DNA from: Methylobacterium sp. SyP6R
GTDB taxonomy: Bacteria; Pseudomonadota; Alphaproteobacteria; Rhizobiales; Beijerinckiaceae
Direction of reading: 5' to 3'
Length of the DNA: 64,000 nucleotides
NCBI RefSeq assembly: GCF_019216885.1
Contig: NZ_JAAQRC020000001.1
Span: 1,612,001 to 1,676,000 of the forward strand
Shown here piece after piece: positions 7,118 through 15,108 of this stretch. The notes under the pieces are model-generated. The model was not told the origin of the DNA and made no database searches. It saw nothing but the letters and a program-made list of their open reading frames with translations. The position numbers and the translations under genes are program-made. How positions within the stretch are numbered: the stretch's first letter is position 1; each line of letters starts with the position of its first letter.

Positions 7118-7444
7118 TCATGCGCCCGTGCCGCGCCGCTCGCGGAACACCAGGGCGAGGTTGCGCAGGTAGATCACCGTGCCGAGGCTCTGGCCGAGGA
7201 TGAAGACCGGGTCGCGCCGGTACAGCGCGTAGCCGAGCAGCACCGCCGAGCCGCCGAGCGACAGGAACCAGAACGAGAGCGGGATCACGCTGCGCCCGGC
7301 CCGCTCGCTGGCGATCCACTGGACCAGGAAGCGGGCGGTGAACAGCCCCTGCCCCACCAGGCCGATCAGCAGCACGAGATCGACCGGGCCGGTGAACAGC
7401 GACCAGAAATAGGCGCTGAGCCCGTGCATGATGTCGGCGACCAT
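7118..7444 (-). CDS. Lipid A biosynthesis N-terminal domain (LAB_N) membrane protein
   Basis: The 108-aa protein has three membrane segments and the family blocks GQGLFTARFLVQWIASERAG, SVIPLSFWFLSLGGSAVLL and GYALYRRDPVFILGQSLGT. LAB_N proteins are found next to lipid A or polyprenyl-phosphate sugar transferases and are thought to move lipid-linked sugars across the inner membrane, by analogy with small multidrug-resistance-like flippases; this transport role is inference. It is the last gene of a three-gene operon with the GT2 and ArnT-like genes, four bases after the GT2 stop. Confidence 0.85.
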   Translation of the reverse strand: MVADIMHGLSAYFWSLFTGPVDLVLLIGLVGQGLFTARFLVQWIASERAGRSVIPLSFWFLSLGGSAVLLGYALYRRDPVFILGQSLGTVIYLRNLALVFRERRGTGA

Positions 7445-7448
7445 CGGG

Positions 7449-8261
7449 CTACTCCGCCTTGCCCTGCACGACTTGCTTGCCCTGCACGACTTGCCCGCCC
7501 TGCTCGACCTGCGGCACCCGGCGCCGGCGGCGGATCAGCCACCACACCCCGGCGAGATCGAGGATGCCGACCCAGAGCCGGTCGAACAGGCCGTAATTCG
7601 AGCGCCCGGTGAAGCGCGGCCGGTCGACCACGTCGCCATGGACGACGGAAAACCCCTCCCGGGCGACGAGGGCCGGCATGAAGCGGTGCAGCGCGTCGAA
7701 ATACGGCAGGCGCAGGTAGACCGCCCGGCGGAAGACCTTGAGGCCGCAGCCGGTGTCCCGGGTCGCGTCCTTGAGGATGCGCCCGCGCACCCCGTTGGCG
7801 ATGCGCGACTGGATCATCTTCCGCCGCCCGTCCTTGCGGCCGACCCGCTGCCCTTGCGCGAGCCCGGCCCGCGGCCCCGCCGCATTCAGCGTCGCCGCCA
7901 GCTTCGGGATGAAGGCCGGATCGTTCTGGCCGTCGCCGTCGAGGGTCGCCACCAGTTCGCCGCGCGCCGCCAGCACCCCGGTGCGCACCGCCGCGCTCTG
8001 GCCGCAGCTCTCGCGGTGGCGCAGCACCCGCAATTCTGGATGGCGAGACTGCGATTCCGACAGCGCCGCCGGGGTAGCGTCGGTCGAGCCGTCATCGACG
8101 TAGATGATCTCGAACGGGCGCAAGGGGGTGCAGGCCGCCGCGATCTCGGCGACGAGGGGGGCGATGTTGCCGGCCTCGTTCTTCACCGGCACCACGACGC
8201 TGAGGCGGATCGCCTCCCGATCGGACATGGCGTGGGTGCTTTCTGGCAGGGTCTGGATCAC
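7449..8261 (-). CDS. Family 2 glycosyltransferase (DPM1/ArnC-like)
   Basis: The 270-aa enzyme has a GT-A domain: LSVVVPVKNEAGNIAPLVAE for nucleotide-sugar binding, then IIYVDDGSTDAT, and the DGDGQNDP motif that binds metal and donor. The ending LWVGILDLAGVWWLIRRRRR gives one membrane-associated helix. Such enzymes put a sugar from a nucleotide donor onto polyprenyl phosphate at the cytoplasmic face. With the ArnT-like transferase (ATGA overlap at 8258-8261) and LAB_N protein it forms a probable pathway for decorating lipid A or another periplasmic acceptor. The extreme C-terminus consists of a repeated Q-x-x-Q-V-V peptide encoded by an 18-bp tandem repeat. The sugar cannot be told from sequence. 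Confidence 0.85.
   Translation of the reverse strand: MIQTLPESTHAMSDREAIRLSVVVPVKNEAGNIAPLVAEIAAACTPLRPFEIIYVDDGSTDATPAALSESQSRHPELRVLRHRESCGQSAAVRTGVLAARGELVATLDGDGQNDPAFIPKLAATLNAAGPRAGLAQGQRVGRKDGRRKMIQSRIANGVRGRILKDATRDTGCGLKVFRRAVYLRLPYFDALHRFMPALVAREGFSVVHGDVVDRPRFTGRSNYGLFDRLWVGILDLAGVWWLIRRRRRVPQVEQGGQVVQGKQVVQGKAE
7458..7511. repeat. Three 18-bp tandem repeats at the 3' end of the GT2 gene
   Basis: Units at 7458-7475, 7476-7493 (identical CTTGCCCTGCACGACTTG) and 7494-7511 (diverged). They encode a repeated QGKQVV-type tail just before the stop, so copy number can change without frameshift. Confidence 0.8.
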
Positions 8262-9991
8262 GGCGTCACCGCATAGGCCGACAGGCCGACCGGCTTGCCG
8301 CCATTGATGTTGAAGCCCGTCACGCGGCCGACCGGCCGGGGCGGGGTCGCGCCTTCCGCGTCCGCGAAGGCGTTGGCGAAGCGGTCCTCGACATAGACGA
8401 GGCGGCAGCCGCCACCCTTGAGGAAGGCGGCGGCCTCCTCGCCGGAATCGAGCATCGCGAGGTCGGTGCCGATGAGGAAGACCAGGCTCGGCTCGCGGTA
8501 GCCGAGGGTCGCGACCTTACGGGTCGGGCAAGGCAGCGCGTCGCGGATCGCGGCGAGCCGCGGCGAGACCTTGAGGGCGGCGAGCGCCGGCTGGGTGAGC
8601 CCGAACACCGCGGGCCCCAGCAGCGCGCCGGCCAGCACCGCGATCGCCAGCGCACGCTCCGGGAACCCGTCGACGAAGGCGCGCCAGGCCAGGAACGCCA
8701 CCGCGCTCGCGGCGAGGAGCAGCGGCAGCCCCGCCCACGGGATCACCCCGTCGAGGCGCCAGGCGGCGAGGCACAGGCCCACCGTGAGGCCGGCCGGGAT
8801 GAACGGCACCAGGAGCGCCACCCAGTGCGCCCCCGGCCGGTCGCGGTGGACCGCGCCCCGGGCGACCGCCGTGACGGCGAGGATCGCCAGCGCCGAGCAG
8901 AGCGGCAGCACGTAATGCGGCAGCTTGGTCGGCACCGCCTCGAAGACCAGCCAGGACGGCAGCACCCAGGCGATCAGGAAGGCGACCCCATCCTCCCGAC
9001 GGTTGGTCCAGGCGAAGGGCAGCGCCATCGCCGCGAAGGCGGCGGCGGGCCAGAAGGTGGCGAAGATGACCAGCAGGTAGGTGCCGGGCGGCGCCCAGTG
9101 CTGGGTCTGGGCGGTGCCGACCTTGCCCAGCATGTCGTGCCCGACCGCCTCGCCGTAGAAGGCGGTGCCGCTCTTCAGCGTGATGGCGACGAACCACGGC
9201 GCCACCAGGACCAGCACGAGGATCAGGCCGAGGCCCGGCCGCAGCCGCTTGAGCCAGGCGCCGGAGCGCACGGAGACCGAGAGGCAGAGCGCCGCGAGGC
9301 CGGCGAACATCGGCACCATCGGTCCCTTGACGAGGATGCCGAGCGCCACCGCGAACCAGAAGGTCAGCACCGTCGGCATGGGGAGCGGGGCTTGCGGCGG
9401 CCGGATATGCGCGGCGCCGCGGGTCAGCCAGGCCCGGGCAAGCGCCCCCATGGCGGCGACCGCGCAGGCGGTGAGCAGCGCATCGGTCTTGGCGAGCCGG
9501 GCCTCGGCCGACAGCATCACGCTGGCGCCCACCAGGGCGGCGGCGAGGACGGCCTGGCGCCGCGGCAGGAAGGCGAGCGCGGCCCAGTAGCTGAGCAGCA
9601 CCGTGGCGAGCGCACCGATCAGCGAGGGGATGCGGTAGAGCCAGATCGCCGTGCGGGCGCCCGGCACGCCGAGCGCCTCGCCGGCGGCGACGACCGCGCT
9701 CTGGGCCCAGTAGATGCCGACCGGCTTCTTGTGCCGGGCCTCGCCCTGGAAGCGGATATCGACGAACTCGCCCGATTCGAGCATCTGCTTCGAGGCCTGG
9801 GCGAAGCGCGGCTCGTCCCGGTCCATCGGCTGGAGCGAGGCGAATCCCGGCAGGAAGCAGACCAGCGACAGGACGACGAGCAGCGCGCAAGCCCGCCCGT
9901 GGCTGAGCGCCCCGAGATCGAGGAGGCGCTCCGCGAGACGACCCACGGAGGCGGCGCGGCCGGGGCGGCGCCCGGCGGCAAGGCTCGTCAA
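8258..9991 (-). CDS. ArnT-like glycosyltransferase (GT83/PMT_2 superfamily)
   Basis: The 577-aa integral membrane protein has about 11-13 hydrophobic segments. Near the N-terminus the first periplasmic loop has MDRDEPRFAQASKQML, with the acidic pair used by C-type glycosyltransferases, followed by FQGEARHKKPVGIYW, the lysine-proline block typical of ArnT and related enzymes. These transfer a sugar from undecaprenyl phosphate to lipid A or glycans at the periplasmic side. The gene heads an operon with the GT2 and LAB_N genes. Whether the sugar is aminoarabinose, galacturonate or something else is open; no aminoarabinose synthesis genes are visible nearby. Confidence 0.85.
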   Translation of the reverse strand: MTSLAAGRRPGRAASVGRLAERLLDLGALSHGRACALLVVLSLVCFLPGFASLQPMDRDEPRFAQASKQMLESGEFVDIRFQGEARHKKPVGIYWAQSAVVAAGEALGVPGARTAIWLYRIPSLIGALATVLLSYWAALAFLPRRQAVLAAALVGASVMLSAEARLAKTDALLTACAVAAMGALARAWLTRGAAHIRPPQAPLPMPTVLTFWFAVALGILVKGPMVPMFAGLAALCLSVSVRSGAWLKRLRPGLGLILVLVLVAPWFVAITLKSGTAFYGEAVGHDMLGKVGTAQTQHWAPPGTYLLVIFATFWPAAAFAAMALPFAWTNRREDGVAFLIAWVLPSWLVFEAVPTKLPHYVLPLCSALAILAVTAVARGAVHRDRPGAHWVALLVPFIPAGLTVGLCLAAWRLDGVIPWAGLPLLLAASAVAFLAWRAFVDGFPERALAIAVLAGALLGPAVFGLTQPALAALKVSPRLAAIRDALPCPTRKVATLGYREPSLVFLIGTDLAMLDSGEEAAAFLKGGGCRLVYVEDRFANAFADAEGATPPRPVGRVTGFNINGGKPVGLSAYAVTP

Positions 9992-10129
9992 TGCACAGCT
10001 CCGACCCGGGAGAAACCGACGCGAACGGCGCCGGTCGCGGCGGGCGCCCGTGTCGGTGATCCGGTCCGGAAAGTCAATTTTTGCTCGGAGGAGCGGCGTG
10101 CCGGCGTCGGCGCGGGCGGCCGCGCGCCC

Positions 10130-10558
10130 TCACGCCATCTCGAACAGGAACCCGTCCCGGGCGGGAATCGGCACCGACAGGCTCACCCCGCGCGAGGCTC
10201 GCGACAGGCGCCAGGGGCGCTCGCGGCCGGCGCGGATCGCCTCGGAGGGGCGTAAGCGGCGGGTGGCGCCGTCCTCGCCGACCTCGTCGATGGTGAGGAA
10301 GCCGTAGACGAGCAGGCGCGAGGCCAGCAGCTTGGTGTCGCGGTCGCCCGCCGCCACCGGCAGGGTGCCGGCCTCGTAGACCGTGTCCATCAGGCTGCGC
10401 TGGTCGCGCCGCGCGGCGGCGATCCGGGGGCTGGGGGCGAAATCGTGGTCGAGGCCGTGGCTCAAGTCGTGGCTCGCTGGCGCCGCCCGCTCCTTGCGCC
10501 GGAACGCCACCACGGTGCCGCCCTCGGCATGGCTCCTCTCACCCGACAGGTTACGCAT
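10130..10558 (-). CDS. Hypothetical protein
   Basis: The 142-aa product has a polar, histidine-containing N-terminal third and a conserved-looking core from about residue 50: ARRDQRSLMDTVYEAGTLPV, LLASRLLVYGFLTIDEVGED and SEAIRAGRERPWRLSRASRG. I recognise no domain. There is no signal peptide or membrane helix. It stands alone, 138 bp downstream of the ArnT-like start region on the same strand, with a divergent ABC gene beyond 10776. The first 50 residues could be an over-extension; Met57 is an alternative start. Confidence 0.6.
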   Translation of the reverse strand: MRNLSGERSHAEGGTVVAFRRKERAAPASHDLSHGLDHDFAPSPRIAAARRDQRSLMDTVYEAGTLPVAAGDRDTKLLASRLLVYGFLTIDEVGEDGATRRLRPSEAIRAGRERPWRLSRASRGVSLSVPIPARDGFLFEMA

Positions 10559-10775
10559 ACGCCCGATACCCTTCGCGACACATCCGCCGCCTCCAAAGGG
10601 GCCGCGGCGATGTGCAGGATTCGATGAATCGGCTTAACGCCCGATTGACCCTGACAGGCTGCGTCCCGTGCCGGATCGGTGCAGGCCGACGTGCCCGGCT
10701 CGGCGCCCTCGCCCCTTCCTGCCGGCGCGTGTATGAGCGCGACGCCCGCGTGGAAGACCCCGAAGGAAACGCCGC

Positions 10776-11858
10776 ATGACCGAACCGGCCCCCTCCCGCC
10801 CGGCGCCTGCCTTGGCGCCCGCCCTGGCGGTGGAGGACCTGGCCTGCCGCTTCGGCCGGGTGCAGGCCCTCGCGGGGGTCTCGCTCACCGTGCGACCGGG
10901 CGAGGTGATGGCGCTGCTCGGCGATTCGGGCTGCGGCAAGAGCACCCTGCTGCGGGTGGTGGCCGGGCTCGAGGTGCCGGATTCCGGCACGGTGCGGCTC
11001 GACGGGCGCCTCGTCGCCGGCGACGGCGCGCGCGTGCCGCCGGAGGAGCGCGGCGTCGGCCTGATGTTCCAGGACTACGCCCTGTTCCCCCATCTGACGG
11101 TGCGCGAGAACATCCGCTTCGGCCTGAAGGGCCAGCCCCCCGCCGCCCGCGAGGCCGCCGACGAGCTGCTGGAGCAGGTCGGCCTCGCGGGCCATGCCGG
11201 CTCCTATCCCCAGACCCTGTCGGGGGGCGAGCAGCAGCGCGTGGCCCTCGTGCGGGCGCTCGCGCCGGGGCCGCGGCTGCTGCTCCTCGACGAGCCGTTC
11301 TCCAACCTCGACCGGCGCATGCGCGACCGGGTGCGGGAGGACACCGTGGCGCTCCTGCGCCGCACCGGCACCACGGCGCTCATGGTCACGCACGACCCCG
11401 AGGAGGCGCTCGCGGTGGCGACCCGCATCGCGCTCATGCGCCGCGGCCGCATCGTCCAGGTCGCCACCGGGGAGGCGCTGTATCGCCGCCCCGAGAGCCT
11501 GTTCGCCGCCCGCTTCCTCGCCGATGCGGCCGAGATCCCGGCTCGGGTCGAGGCCGGCCGGGCCGGGACACCCTTGGGCGTCGTGCCGGCCTCGCACCTG
11601 CCGGAAGGGGCCATGGTCCGGGTCTGCCTGCGGCCCGAGGCCCTGCGGGTCGCGAGGCCCGGCGAAGGCATACCCGCGCAGGTCGTGCGCCGCACCTTCC
11701 TGGGGGCGGCGAGCGTGCTGCATCTCGGGGTGCCGGGCCTCCCGATCCCGCTGCGCGCCCGCCTGCCTGGGCCCGGCCTCTACGGACCGGGCGACGCTGT
11801 CGGGGTGATGCTGGTGCCGGAGGCAATCCTGGTCCTGCCCGACGACGAGGACGGCTGA
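10776..11858 (+). CDS. ABC transporter ATPase, iron(III)/polyamine (FbpC/PotA) type
   Basis: The 360-aa ATPase has Walker A GDSGCGKST (residues 49-57), Q-loop FQDYALFPHLTV, signature LSGGEQQRV (about 149-157), Walker B LLLLDEPFSNLD and the switch histidine in LMVTHDPEEAL. A TOBE-like C-terminal domain follows from about residue 270. This type energises import of iron(III), phosphonate or polyamines with a two-domain permease and a periplasmic binding protein. No partner gene lies on either side, so the ATPase is an orphan here and its substrate is unknown. An AAGGAAACG ribosome site precedes the ATG. A weak GC hairpin (11869-11890) follows the stop. Confidence 0.88.
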   Translation: MTEPAPSRPAPALAPALAVEDLACRFGRVQALAGVSLTVRPGEVMALLGDSGCGKSTLLRVVAGLEVPDSGTVRLDGRLVAGDGARVPPEERGVGLMFQDYALFPHLTVRENIRFGLKGQPPAAREAADELLEQVGLAGHAGSYPQTLSGGEQQRVALVRALAPGPRLLLLDEPFSNLDRRMRDRVREDTVALLRRTGTTALMVTHDPEEALAVATRIALMRRGRIVQVATGEALYRRPESLFAARFLADAAEIPARVEAGRAGTPLGVVPASHLPEGAMVRVCLRPEALRVARPGEGIPAQVVRRTFLGAASVLHLGVPGLPIPLRARLPGPGLYGPGDAVGVMLVPEAILVLPDDEDG

Positions 11859-12071
11859 GACGCGATACGGGGCCGCTTCGAACGGGCCCCGACCCATCGT
11901 CGGCGCCGACCCCGACCGCTGCGCCTCCGGCCGCACTCGCGCACGACACCGGAGAAAAAATTCACTCCCGTCCCCACCGCGACAATGCGCAGCCATTGCC
12001 GGCTTACCGCCGCGCGCCACAACTAGGCCATAAGCACGGGCGACCGTTTCGGTCTGGCAGGAGGTGGAGCG

Positions 12072-13640
12072 TTGTTGCAGCCGCGGGATGGGTACCGCAC
12101 CCTGTCGGGGCGGCGGGCGGTGGTGGTCGGGGCGGGGCCGGGGGGCCTCGCGGTGGCGCTGATGCTCGCTCGCGACGGCGTGCAGGTGACGGTGATCGAG
12201 AAGGAGGAGAGCGTCGGCGGGCGCACCCGCACGGTCACGGCGCCGGGCGGCTACAAGTTCGACATCGGGCCGACCTTCTTCCTCTATCCCCGCATCCTGG
12301 CCGACATCTTCGAATCCTGCGGCGAGCGGCTGGAGGACCACCTCACCCTCGAGCGGCTCGATCCCCAGTACCACCTCGTCTTCGAGGGCGGCGGCGAGAT
12401 CAAGGCGACGCCGGACGTCGAGCGGCTCGAGGCCGAGATCGCCCGCATCGCGCCCGACGACGCGAAGAACGTGCGCCGCTTCCTGAACGACAACCGCCGC
12501 AAGCTCGCGGCCTTCATCCCGGTCCTGCAGCAGGCCTGCGACTCGATCCGCAGCTTCGCCTCGCCGGCGATGCTGGCGGCCCTGCCGCTCCTGCGCCCGC
12601 ACGCCACCGTCGACCGCGACCTGACGCGCTACTTCAAGGACCCGCGGGTCCGCCTCGCCTTCTCGTTCCAGACCAAATATCTCGGGATGTCGCCGTTCCG
12701 GTGCCCGAGCCTGTTCACCATCCTGAGCTTCCTCGAATACGAGCACGGGGTCTATCACCCGGTGGGCGGCTGCGGCGCGGTCTCGGAAGCGATGGCGGGG
12801 CTTGCCCGCCGCCTCGGCGTCGAGATCAAGCTCGGCACCTCCGTCGACCGGGTGCTGTTCGAGGGCAAGCGCGCCGTTGGCGTCGAGGCCGGGGGGGAGC
12901 GCATCGCTGCCGATGCGGTCGTCATCAACGGCGACTTCGCCAAGGTCGTGCCCGAACTGGTGCCGGAAGTTCGCCGGCCGCGCTGGCGCGACGCCAAGGT
13001 GGCGAAGGCCCGCCTCTCCTGCTCGACCTACATGCTCTATCTCGGCATCGACGGCCCGATGCCGGAGAGCCTCGGCCACCACACCATCCTGCTGTCCGAG
13101 GATTACGCCCGCAACATCCGCGAGGTCTCCGACGGGGTGCTGCCGATGCAGCCCTCGATCTACGTCCAGCATGCCGGCTACACCGACGGCGGCATGGCCC
13201 CTCCCGGCCAGACCAGCCTCTACGTGCTGGTGCCGGTGCCGAACCTGCGCGCCGGGATCGACTGGGCGGCGGTCGGCCCGTCCTACCGGGCGCTGGTGCT
13301 CAAGCGGCTGGAGAAGCTCGGGCTCACCGACATCGAATCGCGCATCCGCTACGAGCGCGTCGTCGACCCGACCCAGTGGCGCGACGAGTTCGCGGTGCAC
13401 GAGGGCGCGACCTTCAACCTGTCGCACGATCTCGGGCAGATGCTGTATTTCCGGCCCCACAACCGCTTCGGGCCCGGGCTCTACCTCGTCGGCGGCGGCA
13501 CCCATCCGGGCTCCGGCCTGCCGGTGATCTACGAGGGCGCGCGCATCACCGCGCGGCTGATGGCCGAGGATCTGGCCCTGGAGCCGGCCCCCGCCCGCGG
13601 GATGCCGCTCGCCGCCCCGAGCCTCGGGGAGGCCTCGTGA
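12072..13640 (+). CDS. Phytoene/diapophytoene desaturase family protein (CrtI/CrtN type)
   Basis: FAD-dependent carotenoid desaturase, 522 aa. The N-terminal dinucleotide motif VVVGAGPGGLAVALMLARDG is followed by EKEESVGGRTRTV, and the C-terminal FAD block includes GLYLVGGGTHPGSGLPVIYE, which is diagnostic of the family. The enzyme introduces conjugated double bonds into C40 or C30 precursors; methylobacteria make pink carotenoids, and which chain length this one uses cannot be read here. Translation starts at TTG, supported by a strong AGGAGGTG site 5-6 bases upstream; a second TTG follows directly. The DUF2141 gene overlaps the stop by GTGA. No phytoene synthase is present in the window. 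Confidence 0.9.
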   Translation: MLQPRDGYRTLSGRRAVVVGAGPGGLAVALMLARDGVQVTVIEKEESVGGRTRTVTAPGGYKFDIGPTFFLYPRILADIFESCGERLEDHLTLERLDPQYHLVFEGGGEIKATPDVERLEAEIARIAPDDAKNVRRFLNDNRRKLAAFIPVLQQACDSIRSFASPAMLAALPLLRPHATVDRDLTRYFKDPRVRLAFSFQTKYLGMSPFRCPSLFTILSFLEYEHGVYHPVGGCGAVSEAMAGLARRLGVEIKLGTSVDRVLFEGKRAVGVEAGGERIAADAVVINGDFAKVVPELVPEVRRPRWRDAKVAKARLSCSTYMLYLGIDGPMPESLGHHTILLSEDYARNIREVSDGVLPMQPSIYVQHAGYTDGGMAPPGQTSLYVLVPVPNLRAGIDWAAVGPSYRALVLKRLEKLGLTDIESRIRYERVVDPTQWRDEFAVHEGATFNLSHDLGQMLYFRPHNRFGPGLYLVGGGTHPGSGLPVIYEGARITARLMAEDLALEPAPARGMPLAAPSLGEAS

Positions 13641-14077
13641 GGCGCGCGCCGCTTGCCGCCGCCCTGGCCGCCGCCGTCTTGGCCGGCGGGCTGACCGCCG
13701 CGGCCGCCGGGGCCGACCTCTCGGTCGAGGTCGACGGGGTCGAGCCCGGCGCAGGCCGGATCTTCGTCGCGCTCTGCACCGGGTCGCTCGCCGAGGAATC
13801 CTGCCGCATCGGCCAGAGCGGGCCGGCCGCGGCCCAAAGCCTGCGCTTCGGCTTCACCGAGGTGCCGCCGGGCACCTACGCGGTGGCGGCGTTCCAGGAC
13901 CTCGACGGCGACGGGCGCCTCGGCCGCACGGGCTTAGGCCTGCCGACCGAGCCCTACGGCTTCTCGAACGGCGCCGGCCGCCGCGGCCGCCCGGATTTTG
14001 CCGCCGCCGCCTTCCGGCTGCCCGAGGCGGGCACCGCCTTGCGGGTGCGGCTCACCCGCGCCCTGCCGGCCCGGTGA
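13637..14077 (+). CDS. Secreted DUF2141 protein
   Basis: A GTG start at 13637 overlaps the TGA of the carotenoid desaturase, giving a 146-aa product with a signal peptide (about residues 1-26, ending AAAAGA). The body contains the family pattern VDGVEPGAGRIFVALC, then FTEVPPGTYAVAAFQDLDGD and GLPTEPYGFSNGA, with the aspartate-rich DLDGDG loop that may bind calcium. DUF2141 genes are frequently found next to carotenoid genes, as here; their role is unknown. Two cysteines could form a disulfide in the periplasm. Confidence 0.85.
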   Translation: MRRAPLAAALAAAVLAGGLTAAAAGADLSVEVDGVEPGAGRIFVALCTGSLAEESCRIGQSGPAAAQSLRFGFTEVPPGTYAVAAFQDLDGDGRLGRTGLGLPTEPYGFSNGAGRRGRPDFAAAAFRLPEAGTALRVRLTRALPAR

Positions 14078-14136
14078 CTCGAAGCGCGGTGGCGGCACTC
14101 CCTCGGAATGCCGCAAAGCGCTGCTGTAGTGACGGG

Positions 14137-15108
14137 ATGATGCCCGATCCCGCGGCGGAGATCCGCGACCTCGCCTTCTCGTACCGGAACCACCGGGTTC
14201 TCGTCTCCGTCGACCTCGCGCTCGCGCGGGGCGAGACCGTGGCTTTGCTCGGCCCCAACGGGGCGGGCAAGACCTCGCTGATGCGGCTGCTCGCCGGGCG
14301 CCTCGTCCCGAGCCGCGGCTGCGTGCGGGTCCTGGGGCGCGATCCGGGGCGCGAGGCCGGGGTACGGCGCGCCATCGCCTGGGTGCCGCAGGAGATCGCC
14401 CTCTACCCGCGGCTCACCGTGCGGGAGAACCTGGAGGTGTTTTCCCGCCTCATGGGCCTGCCCCGGGCGGCGCGGGCGCCGGCGGTGGTGCGGGCGCTGG
14501 CCCGCACGGGGCTCGAGGACGTGGCGGGCCGCCTCGTCGGCGTGCTCTCCGGCGGCTACCAGCGCCGGGCCAACATCGCGGCGGCCTTGCTCGCCGAGCC
14601 CGCCCTCGTCCTCCTCGACGAGCCGACGCAAGGCGTCGACCAGGCGGCGCGAGCGGCGATCCACGCGGTGCTCGAGCGCCTGCCCCGGGCCGGGGCGGCG
14701 GTGCTGATCGCCACCCACGACTTCGCCGAGGCCGAGCGCCTGGCCGACCGGGTCCTGGTGCTCCAGGACGGTGCTCTTCGCCTCGACGGGCGCCTCGCCG
14801 ACCTGCTCGCCGGCATGCGGGCCGGTCCCCCTGAGCACGAGGTCGCCCTGTCGGAGGCCGCCGATCCGGCGGCGGCCGCCGCCCTGCGCCAGGCCGGCTT
14901 CCACCCGGCCTCGCCGTTGACCTGGCGAACCGGGAGCACCGTCGCGGGCGGGCGCGACGGCGCCGCCCTGCTGGCGCACCTGCGCCGCCAGGGCGTCCCG
15001 GTGCGGGAGATCCGGGTGCGCGAGCCGGGCCTCGACGGGCTCTACCGCGACGTGACGCAGGCGTCCCCGGCCGATCCCGTCCGGGCGCCCTTCGGAGTGC
15101 CGGCATGA
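14137..15108 (+). CDS. ABC-2 type exporter ATPase
   Basis: From ATG at 14137 the product is 323 aa. It has Walker A GPNGAGKT (residues 39-46), Q-loop WVPQEIALYPRLTV, signature LSGGYQRR, Walker B ALVLLDEPTQGVD and switch histidine ATHDFAEAE. A C-terminal extension of about 90 residues follows, as in exporter ATPases of the NodI/DrrA/CcmA-like branch. The permease gene starts inside its stop codon (ATGA, 15105-15108), so the two make one transporter. The longer frame upstream to 14074 overlaps the DUF2141 gene and has no family support. Substrate unknown; the carotenoid genes upstream are a possible but unproven link. Confidence 0.85.
   Translation: MMPDPAAEIRDLAFSYRNHRVLVSVDLALARGETVALLGPNGAGKTSLMRLLAGRLVPSRGCVRVLGRDPGREAGVRRAIAWVPQEIALYPRLTVRENLEVFSRLMGLPRAARAPAVVRALARTGLEDVAGRLVGVLSGGYQRRANIAAALLAEPALVLLDEPTQGVDQAARAAIHAVLERLPRAGAAVLIATHDFAEAERLADRVLVLQDGALRLDGRLADLLAGMRAGPPEHEVALSEAADPAAAAALRQAGFHPASPLTWRTGSTVAGGRDGAALLAHLRRQGVPVREIRVREPGLDGLYRDVTQASPADPVRAPFGVPA

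Noticed and set aside
10551..13505. A 984-codon open frame on the minus strand across the ABC and carotenoid genes
   Set aside because: It is a shadow of GC-rich coding on the other strand: the translation is rich in R, G, A and H, has no domain, and overlaps two genes with clear motifs.
10679..14077. A plus-strand 1132-codon frame covering several genes
   Set aside because: Only its last 146 codons, after the GTG at 13637, look like protein (DUF2141); the rest is out of frame with the ABC and desaturase genes.
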